NCBI GenBank assembly: GCA_023374045.1
Contig: CM041776.1
Coordinates: 479,869,375 to 479,933,374, forward strand
Direction of reading: 5' to 3'
DNA length: 64,000 nucleotides
Source: Limonium bicolor
Lineage: Eukaryota > Streptophyta > Magnoliopsida > Caryophyllales > Plumbaginaceae
The number at the start of each line of letters is the position of its first letter. Positions within the stretch are counted from its first letter, which is position 1. The notes under the pieces are model-generated. The model was not told where the DNA came from. It worked only from the letters and a program-made list of their open reading frames with translations, and searched no databases. This document shows, piece after piece, positions 55,451-64,000 of the stretch. Made by a program: the position numbers and the translations under genes.

Positions 55451-55869
55451 TTACAGCTTTGGTCACCCTTAAAGCTCCACATATCCTAAACATTCCGCCA
55501 TTATCCTATTGTCATTCATCACACCCCATGGCCACGTTATAAGCTCAAAAGACTTCCGACTTAGTAGTTGTGTATCCAATCGAGTGAAAGTAACAGGTTG
55601 AACACGTAAATCTAACAAATGTCAAATTCAATGGTTGAGAAGTTATGACCGTAAGTGAGAAACAAGTGCAAACACCAAACACGTCGAGTGTAGGTTAAGA
55701 AGCACCAAATCAGAACATAAGCCTTGACCCTGTGAGGACGAGACTCGGTCGCACGTTTGATCAAAGAAAATACTGGGGGCAATCGATCGGAATGATCGAT
55801 TGCCATGAACTCTAGCTCAGAGTGTCTTAAGGGAAAAATACTAGGGGCAATTGTTGGTTCCAACAATTG
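55451..55869 (+). other. E5 3' interior with two PPT-like motifs
   Basis: Non-coding. ATACTGGGGGCAATCGATC at about 55770 and ATACTAGGGGCAATTG at about 55839 resemble the true E5 PPT (GACGGGGGGCAATC|TG) and the copy at 34563. Confidence 0.65.
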
Positions 55870-56095
55870 CTATGACAACACCAATTGGAACCCAAAGTTC
55901 AAACATCACCACCATCATCCCACCACAGGCACACATAAGCCCTTACCACCACATCAAACACCACAGGCCCACATAAGCCCTTACCTTCACCTCCACTACA
56001 CAGGCCCACATAAGCCCTTACCTGCACATCAAACACCACAGGCCCACATAAGCCCTTACCTTCACATCATACACCATACCCCACCGGCGGCATGT
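55870..56095. repeat. Tandem repeat with ACAGGCCCACATAAGCCCTT core
   Basis: Four to five units of about 44 bases between 55915 and 56070, separated by CACCACATCAAACACC-like spacers. Non-coding. Confidence 0.8.
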
Positions 56096-56189
56096 TCATC
56101 TCGTAGGAGATAAATTACAAGTCCGAAGTCTATAGTTAGGAGATGATAATTTCACTTTCCTTTTCACTAAACAGAATTTTCTTCAAACA

Positions 56190-56460
56190 CTACCACGTTT
56201 GGCACCTCTTTCAACGATTTCTTGTCTTGAACAACTTTCCTTTAAACACTTCGGTTTCATAAACCTCATCATGGCCGCATTTGGCACACTTTCTAGCAAT
56301 GTCCTGCTTTAGACAATTTTTGATCCTTAACATTGTCATGTTTGATACATTTTCCAACGATTTCATGTTTTGGACAAGTTTCCTACATACACTTTGATTG
56401 TATTTTGACATGCACATCATCATAGCCACGTTTGACACTTTCATAATCAATTTTCATCAC
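56190..56460. repeat. Degenerate repeat with CGTTTGGCAC / AACGATTTC words
   Basis: Loose repeats of about 65-100 bases with the order (C)GTTTGGCAC, TTTC(C)AACGATTTC, TTGGACAA and CATCATGGCC. Units begin near 56190, 56275 and 56338, with a last partial unit at 56430. Confidence 0.5.
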
Positions 56461-56511
56461 GATCATTTGCATAAAGTTTACCCTGCATCCGTCCGCACGA
56501 AACTCTTCATC

Positions 56512-57155
56512 ATAGACTAGAGATATAGATTCTCGCCCCAGAGATACAGATTCTTCAGAGATATAGATTCTCGCCCCGAAGATACAGATTCTTCAGAGAT
56601 ACAGATTCTCACCCCGAAGATACAGATTCTTCAGAGATACAGATTCTCACCACGAAGATACAGATTCTCACCACGAAGATACAGATTCTTCAGAGATACA
56701 GATTCTCATCCATAAATACAGACTCTTCAGAGATACAGATTCTCGCCCTGAAGATACAGATTCTTCAGAGATACAGATTCTCACCACGAAGATACAGATT
56801 CTTCAGAGATACAGATTCTCATCCATAAATACAGACTCTTCAGAGATACAGATTCTCACCCATAGATTCAGATACAGATTCTCATCCATAGATACAAACT
56901 CTTCAGAGATACAGATTCTCACCCGTAGATTCAGATACAGATTCTCACCACGAAGATACAGATTCTTCAGAGATACAGATTCTCATCCATAAATACAGAC
57001 TCTTCAGAGATACAGATTCTCACCCGTAGATTCAGATACAGATTCTCATCCATAGATACAAACTCTTCAGAGATACAGATTCTCACCCGTAGATTCAGAT
57101 ACAGATTCTCACCACGAAGATGCAGATTCTTTACAGATACAAATTCTCACCTGAG
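56512..57155. repeat. Minisatellite of GATACAGATTCT
   Basis: About 30 copies of GATACAGATTCT with spacers of three types (TCAGA, CACCACGAA, CATCCATAAA), giving higher-order units of about 40-125 bases. It lies in the 3' untranslated part of E5. Confidence 0.95.
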
Positions 57156-57325
57156 TAGAAGAACTCACCCTCAAGCTTGTCATAAGTCTTACCCACTTCC
57201 TTAGCACCTGCCACGTTTGGCACTCTCAGTCCTTAACCTTTTACACACACTTCGGAATAGGTTCCGGTCCCTAGATGCACCTAGGTCATACAATTCATCA
57301 TCACATTAAGCACGTTTCACTCATT

Positions 57326-57450
57326 ATAGGTAGTCAGCGCCTTAGAATAGCTTGACATCATTACTTCATCTTATAGGTAGTCAACGCCTTAGAATCGCTT
57401 GACATCTTCTCATTCTCACTCATAGGTAGTCAGCGCCTTAGAATAGCTCG
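57326..57450. repeat. Three units of GGTAGTCAGCGCCTTAGAAT
   Basis: Starts at 57329, 57376 and 57425 (period 47-49), each followed by [A/C]GCT[T/C]GAC. Non-coding. Confidence 0.85.
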
Positions 57451-57540
57451 ACGCAATCTGCATATAGGGCCTTTTAAGATCCAAAATTTTGGGGTATCAC
57501 TCAGGCATCAACTAGTCTTTTCATCTTCATTACAAAGCCT

Positions 57541-57558
57541 AGTTGACGGGGGGCAATC
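57541..57558 (+). promoter_or_regulatory. E5 polypurine tract
   Basis: GTTGACGGGGGGCAATC directly precedes the 3' LTR (TGTTATACCC at 57559). Confidence 0.85.
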
Positions 57559-59633
57559 TGTTATACCCAAAATTTCAACCCCCCCGGAGTAGTCTCTAAG
57601 GCATACGTGTTACAAAGGGCAAAGTGGTCAAAATGCACCAATGCAGGATTTTCCAAGGACATTCTCGGGATTTTCTATTTTTCATATGACTTGTTCATTA
57701 TCTCCAAACACTTCCAAACATCATGGTCATTATGAAAGGTATTTCATGATTCTCTGATAATATTTATTCTGGAAATTTAGCTTTTAATTCATATTATAAG
57801 CTAATTTCTTTAATAATTAACACATGAAATAGCCTCATAATAGAAATTAAAAGGTTTCCAAAATTAAAATAAAAGTGTCACATGGTTACCATGACTACAT
57901 ACAGTCATAAACCTGAAATTATTTTATTGGGAACCTTATCCCAAAATTTAAAAGAGAAATTCAATCATTTTTGCAATTTTCTCTCTCCTCTGGAAAATAC
58001 CGAAATCAAAACAAAATGTCATGAAATTTTAACACAAGATAGAGGATGATTTTTAGAGACTAATGCCGTTGGAATTTTGTTATTTCAACTTTCCAATAGT
58101 TAGTTATGAATTATGGGAGATTCCATATTGTGCGATTTTTATCTAATCGATTATTTATCAAAATAATCCGATTCCAACTCTCAACATTCCTAAACATCAT
58201 TCTTTACCTTCAGTTAAATTTTCATATTTTTTATCGGCTTGCAACATATTTTAAAAAATCAGATTCCCTTAGAGCACAAAATCAGTCTTTTAGATAAAGA
58301 TCTTGCTCTATCAATTTGACCATGCTCTTTCTATAAAAGGACCCCCCAAGAATGAACTAGGGCAGAGGAGAACACTTCCAAAGTCAAAAAACACAGCCAC
58401 AAACTTTCTCCCCACGTTTTAACACTTCCAAGCCTCAAATTAATACCGAAACACTGCAGAAATCACCCCGAAATCACCAAAAACTCATCCTTTCTTCTCC
58501 TATTGAACTTCCAAGCACCAAAAACACACAAAACCACAACAAAAACAGAAGAGAAACGTCCCTAACAGCATAAAGAAGAAGGAGTCAGAAGCACAATTCG
58601 AAGTCAATGCAAAACCGGCATCAACGAAGCACCAAAAGATCCCCGTTGTGAAGAGTCTCATTAAATCCGAAGGTGAAACAGGTTGAAGTCATGTTTTTCT
58701 GACTTTGCTCAACTTTAACTACTCTGTGTTAAAACTTGGAATCGAATTGACTTTTTATCGCTTCTGAATTAGCGTTTGTTTTCGCTTCTGCCCGATAACT
58801 TGTTTGCTAAGTTTCTTGCTTAATTCGAATTCATATTGAAAACTTTCAATCACTAACATCTTGTACATCTTTCAGGCTACACACCCATAAAATTTGAGCC
58901 AAAAACACCTTCGGGAACGGCCTCAACGCCGCCGTCCGAGGGCGGTCCACACCCACGGACGTCATGTCCGGGGTCCCGGACTCCCTGTCCGTAAGCCCGG
59001 ACGCCCACGGACGGCGGCGGGATTTTTAAATTTTAAAAATTTAGGTTTTCTAATAATGTCCGGGCCCACGGACAGCCTGTCCGTGGCCCCGGACTTTACA
59101 ATTTTCTGTTTTCTGTTTAATTCGACTTTTATTTTTATATAGGTTAACTGGGGTCCGTGGTTCCGGACATTAGGTCCGTGGTTCCGGACATTAGGTCCGT
59201 GGCTACGGACGGAAACAAATTTGACCTAATTCTGCCTCCGAAACCCTAGTTTAGGTAATTTTAAACTTTGATTTTCTGTCAAAAAACGTTAAAAAATAAA
59301 AAAAACAGAAGCGCGCACCTAGGTTAATAACAACTTTGTGGAAAGCCGTAATTGAACCAAGTAGAGGAAAACGACCTAGGAAGGGTAATGAAAGTAATTG
59401 AACCCTAATCAAGTCGAATATCAAGCCCCCGAACCCGAACTCTCCTTTCCTAATTTGATCTAGGTTAAAATTAGGTGGCGACTCATAATAGGTTCCAGTG
59501 AGCTAGCTTAGGTTTTAATAATTATTGTTTTATGACATAGTTATTAATCTTAGGTTATAAGTGGACCTAAAACCCGACAAGATCCTAATCAACTTTAATC
59601 AACATAGGATAGGGTATAAAATCGAGGCTCACA
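57559..59633 (+). repeat. E5 3' LTR
   Basis: 2075 bp, partner of 29628-31667. It is longer mainly through extra GTCCGTGG/CCGGAC copies in the GC-rich cluster (58920-59215), so the cluster changes copy number between the LTRs. The target duplication CCCAT is at 59634-59638. Confidence 0.92.
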
Positions 59634-59638
59634 CCCAT

Positions 59639-60660
59639 ACTAGCCCTGGTAAATTGAGACAATTCAGACAGGGTTCCTTCCTGAAACTCATGCCCTCTCA
59701 GCCCCAGTCCTCGGTTGTATGTTTGAAACAAAAGAAAATAATAACCACAACATCTACTCTGCAGGAATTCCTCTCACGCCAGTCCGTAATCCACGACCCC
59801 CCCTAAACTATTCTTTGTATCATCGACTAATGTAGACATAACAGGAAAGAAAAACTAACATTAACAATGTCGATCTGCCCGACAACCTGAAACAGAAGAG
59901 AGTGGCTTCATATCTGATAAATCGCTCAAACACCCAACAGAAGCATTAAAGTCTGTGTTTTGCTCAAACACCCACGCACCACAGATTCCCTCAACTGTCT
60001 CGGTAACAACCACTCCAAGTCTACTAAACCATGCTCCTATGTCGATCTGTGCTAGGGGAACAGACAAGGAGACAGCCACTCTGGTCCTCCTGTTATGCCC
60101 ATACTCTCTAGGAGCTTAGAGCCCATGACCACCACTTCTGATGCAATTGTCCTCTAATTAATACCCTGCTTGGCTATTCTTCTCTCCCTTGCATGCCGTG
60201 CCCATAAGCCCTCAGGTAAGCTGCTGTTTACTCATGCGTGGAGATGAACCCAAGTTTCCATGGCACTCTTGAATCCTTTCTACTTTGTTGCTTCAGTTCG
60301 AAGAGAAAGACTGACATTTTACTCTTGCCTTCTTTCTTGTTTCGACAGTGAACTAAGCCTCCCACTCTTCTTGTCTGTCTGGTCGAGCCAGAGCTCAAAC
60401 TCTTGGAAAGAAACTAACAGGTGAGGCTTAAATAAAATACATTCCCTCTGGTTGTTTTGGCCGATAGTCCATGCATTGGTTTCTCTAACTTTTCTCCCTG
60501 TCTCACGTAAAGAGCCATACATGCTAGGTAAAGAGTGGGACATTGGAAATCCTAAAGCCCATTGCTCTTCTGTCAAAAGAAAGACGACAAGAAATCCCTC
60601 CGCAAACCACAACAAGCTGGTCTGAATTTCCACCCAAGGTAGATTCCAAAACCTGTTTCA
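59639..60660. other. Unassigned sequence right of E5
   Basis: Less AT-rich than its surroundings. Two minus-strand open frames (60079-59861, MAVSLSVPLAQIDIGAWFSR; 60633-60319, MEIQTSLLWFAEGFLVVFLL) look protein-like in composition, but I recognise no domain. They could be a decayed gene or element fragment. Confidence 0.4.
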
Positions 60661-62619
60661 CTACTACAAGATCTGAAATGTGTTGTCTATTTTGGTTGGG
60701 TCTATTTTAAAGTTAAGACTACCTTAAGATCATAACCAAACAACTAAACCCTTTGAGGGAAGCAGAAATCTGTGGAATTAATGAAACAGAAAGACAGAAA
60801 AAAAAAGAACAATAGACAAGAGGTAGAAGTTTCAGGTTTTCAGTCCCTGGAATTGTTTGGTTCAGTATGGGTGAGTCGTGTAACTCTAAATAGGCTGTTG
60901 TGGGTCTGTCTCAAGGATAATGCTGTATTAAAGCACCTGACTAAGGAACTGTACAATTTGGGAGAAGAAACCTGAAAGACTATATTAGTAATCAACAGAA
61001 AAGAAATGTCACGATCAGGTTCCTGGTTTTACCTTGTTTTCAGGTTATGCAGTTTCTGAAATTTCTTGTTTCAGGAAAGGTAAGTTTTCAGTAATACTAG
61101 CAACATTGTTTTGGGTCAGTAATGAGTTTAAAATTTGACTAAACAGACAACTAAGTAAATAGACAATTAAGGAGAAACTAGGAAATCAGCTCCCTGAATA
61201 ACTAGAAAGAAATTTAGGGGAAATGATCGGTGACATGCTTCAGTACTTGGCAGTTTGTGCAGTTGTTGGGTAAAGAGTTTCAGAGGCGTTGTAAAGGCAG
61301 TGATGGCTGGGAAATAAGTCTAAAATCTTGCTAACATATGAGCCTACCTGTAAATAGTTAGGGGAACTAGAAAACCATGTTAAAGAACAAGAAGGAAAAG
61401 AAAAGAAAAACAGAAGAGAGAAGGAATACACAGGAGCTGATGCGCAGAATTCATAACTTTGGCTCTCAGTATAAAGGGACCCCAGTAAGCTAGCAGTGTG
61501 TGTGTTGGTTTGTCTTAGTGTTAGAACTGTATAAAATACATAATTGAGTAACTAAGCTAGTTGAGGTAAAACTTAAGGACTGATTTGTGAACAAACAGAA
61601 ATAAATCAGAGAAGAGGCATCAGGTTCTTACATTTCAGTTTTGGTTTTCCTGAAATGGTTGTTTCTGTATAACTGAAGTGCAGACTGGTCATGAGTGTTG
61701 GGGTGGTTTAATAAAGAACTCGAAACCTAACTAAAACATAGAACTTAAGCTGTAAGCACTTTGGGAGAGATTTGAAGATAGATGGGTGGCCTAAATCAAA
61801 GAGGGGTTAGCAGTTTCACAACTTCAGTTTCTGAAATTTTCAAGTTTGGATGTGGGGAATTTTTAGAGGATTACTCCTGCTATTATGGATCTATTTTTAA
61901 ACTACAACCAAGATAAACCACTTAACTTACTGAGTACGCATTTGGAGAAGAATTGTGAGTAAGATTAATGAGCACAAACAAGAATATAGAATAGAGAGTA
62001 TCAGGTTGATGTTTCAGGGTCTTTGCATTTTCAGTTGGGGACTTTCTGTAGCTTTAATAATGTTGTTGGGGTCTGTTAGAATTTAAAGACCATCATACAC
62101 CCTAGACTACTCTAGTTGGTAATGAGAGGAAGTTGAAACTCAAGTCAGGAACAAACAGAAAATAGAAGGGAATTATCAGTTTTATGATTCCAGTATTCAT
62201 GCTTCAGTTTTTCACTGCTGTCCAGCTCAGTGTGAGGCTATATCAGTGACATAAACCCAAGTGTCGTGGGTTTGCTTTGGGGTTTAGAATCTTGACCAAG
62301 ATCTCAATTAACAGAGCCAGTAAATTGCGATAGTTGAGGGACAGTGGGTGAACTAACAATAGGAAATAAAAGCAAGGATATCAGGATGTGAATGTTTCAG
62401 TTTTAAGGTTTCTGAAAATCTGTTTCTGTATAACTCTGTATAGAATGGTTGAAGGGGGTTATGTTGAGTTGCTAATAAAACTAAACACTTCTAATATACC
62501 TTAGTAAGCTATGAATGCATTGGGTAAGTTAGTAACCAGATTAAAGAGCATAAAGGAAAATAGAGGGAAAGACAACGCATCAGTCTGGGTTGGTTCTTGA
62601 TGGTCTTTTCGTATCTGTT
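60661..62619. repeat. Degenerate tandem array, unit about 196 bp
   Basis: A recurring block (AACAGAAA-ATAGA-AGGGAA-TATCAGG, then TTTCAGTTTT, TTTCTGA and a GGGTCTGTT-like part) is seen at about 60784, 60994, 61205, 61388, 61593, 61785, 61976, 62153, 62356 and 62547. Spacing is 177-211 bases (mean about 196). Units are strongly diverged. No credible ORF. Confidence 0.6.
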
Positions 62620-64000
62620 TGAAATACCCCAAACCTTGATATATTGTTTAAATACTAAACTATGATATTTAAAGGCTAAAAAGTGCCTTTGAAACATCAG
62701 TGTACGATTTAAACCATGGTGAAAACAATAAAGTACCATAAATACAGTTTGAGCAAAAACATGCTCTAAACTTGGAGTGAACTTGGTTGGGACCCAAAGA
62801 GCCTACCAAGACTTAGTGATATTCAATTATGATTTAATATGGCTAATTAAGTCCTTAGGAAACCTTGGTAGACAATTAAACCAAATAAAACACAAATAAA
62901 TACCTTAAAGTCAATATGGGCAAAAATGTGCTCTAAGCTTGGGATAAATTTGTATAAGACCTAAATGTCATATCTATACCTTAATTATATGTTAATGAAC
63001 ATATTAAATCAATTACTAAAGAAAACCAAGCTTGAAAACAAGTTAAAACATAAAATGTGCTTTAAGGAGTCTTAAAGCACATTTTTGAAAAATTGTCTTG
63101 TAAATGAGTTTTGAATGGCTAAATGTCCATCATTACTCTTTAATTAACATGTGTACTACTTAGTATCACATTAGGAAGTCTAAATCAATGGGAAATCAAA
63201 ATTTTCACAAATATGTGCCTTAGTTTGTGAATAGTAACCAAAATATGCTAGTTTATGACATAAGCCAATATAAGTAAGTTAATTGGTCAACAAAGACCAA
63301 ACTACACCTAAGTAGATGATGGGGGCCAGTTTTTATTGTGGTGAGTCACCACTCTTGCTAGTTTGATAAGTGAATAAAGATGACAACTAAAGTTTACTAT
63401 TTACTTTATAAGTAAATATCTTGTAAAGCAAGCTCTCATTTCATTCCTTCCTTTCCCACTCATACCCACCGTCACCTACCTTCATTCTCCCAACTCCATC
63501 GGTTTTGCTACAGCAAAACCTCACCATCTTCAACTCCTTTTGCTTGTAACTCATGACTCCATGGTCCAAATTCAATTTCAAGACCACCATTCTTCTAGTT
63601 GGAGCAAGCTCTACACTTCTACCTTTTCAAATCTTCAAAAGCCTCATTTCGGTGCCATGGAGATTCACCATTGAAGGAGCTTGAGATCATATTTTCATGC
63701 CTTGTCATTCTCCTTTGTTTCAAGGTAAGGAAAACCAAATAAAATCAATGTTTCCTCTTGTTTTTGTGTGTAACCGAGAATCACCCTTTGATGGTGTGTT
63801 CTTTTGATCTTTCATAGCTCCATTTCAATCTTCAAAGGACAAGGAGGAGTCCTCTCTTGTTGCTTACTCAAGCTCTCTTTTATTCCAAGGTAAAACAACT
63901 ATCCTAATGTGTTAAGACAATATATATAACCTAGGGTTTACAATGAGTTTAAGCATGAAGCTTGAATACTCATTACCTTGCTTGTACATTGATTAGAAGT
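62620..64000 (+). repeat. Start of a Tekay-like LTR in plus orientation (runs off the edge)
   Basis: Begins TGAAATACCCCAAACCTTG at 62620 and follows, diverged, the reverse complement of the E6 LTR: the blocks around 63050-63170 (TGTGCTTTAAGGAGTC, GGCTAAATGTCCATCATTAC) match 37810-37910 inverted. No PPT precedes it, so it is a 5' LTR or a solo LTR. Confidence 0.75.

Larger units (their letters stand above)
29628..59633 (+). mobile_element. E5: non-autonomous Ogre-like element hosting E6 and E7
   Basis: LTRs at 29628-31667 and 57559-59633 are flanked by the perfect duplication CCCAT (29623-29627 and 59634-59638). The PBS is of the tRNA-Arg type used by Ogre elements and the PPT is GACGGGGGGCAATC. 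Removing E6 and E7 leaves about 9.9 kb with a single recognisable protein (gag, 32936-34237) and no protease, RT, RNase H or integrase. Its 3' region is a chain of different tandem repeats. Ogre elements are normally 15-25 kb, so pol has been lost. Confidence 0.9.

Noticed and set aside
56512..57155. CRISPR-like or coding repeat reading of the GATACAGATTCT minisatellite
   Set aside because: Very short degenerate units, no frame conserved; a minisatellite in the E5 3' region.

Overview
The window is plant nuclear DNA. It is made almost entirely of nested LTR retrotransposons of the Ty3/gypsy superfamily. I see no ordinary host protein-coding gene. The evidence for a plant is the set of element lineages (Athila, Tat/Retand-like, Ogre-like, Tekay/Del-like chromovirus), primer-binding sites that match plant tRNA 3' ends (tRNA-Asp, tRNA-Arg, initiator tRNA-Met), an additional archaeal-type RNase H typical of plant Tat elements, and short GT-AG introns. 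I cannot name the species.

Layout. (E1) 1-4960, minus strand: the 5' part of an Athila-type element (RT start, protease, gag, PBS, 5' LTR), inserted in the integrase C-terminus of E2. (E2) 4961-about 10420, minus: a degenerate Tat-lineage gag-pol with PBS and 5' LTR. (E3) 10575-29147, minus: a complete Tat-lineage element with matching 5-bp target duplications (ATAAC) and about 99% identical 422-bp LTRs. It carries gag, protease, RT, two RNase H domains and integrase (several frameshifts). Between pol and its 3' LTR it carries a five-exon gene on the opposite strand (11500-14553). (E4) 14675-22809, minus: a very young non-coding element (LTRs differ by one visible base, target duplication GTTTG) nested in E3; it uses the same PBS and PPT type. 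A tRNA-derived sequence and a 93-bp tandem repeat flank E3.

(E5) 29628-59633, plus: a non-autonomous Ogre-like element (2.0-kb LTRs, target duplication CCCAT, tRNA-Arg PBS) with an intact gag but no pol. It is interrupted by E6 (34719-46344, minus; Tekay/Del-like, 3.45-kb LTRs, target duplication ACCAC, initiator-Met PBS, essentially non-coding interior) and by E7 (46971-55445, plus; Athila-type, 1.93-kb LTRs, target duplication GCAAG, gag and protease only). After E5 come about 1 kb of unassigned sequence, a previously unmarked degenerate tandem array with a unit of about 196 bp (60784-62590), and the start of a Tekay-like LTR in plus orientation (62620 to the edge).

How the parts work together: the window is a record of successive insertions. 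E4 post-dates E3, E1 post-dates E2, and E6 and E7 both post-date E5. At least three elements (E4, E5, E7) lack a polymerase but keep LTRs, PBS and PPT, so they could only move with enzymes from relatives. The most unusual content is the antisense, intron-containing gene in E3, the repeated polypurine-tract-like motifs near the 3' LTRs, and arrays of tandem hairpins whose arms change in a paired way.
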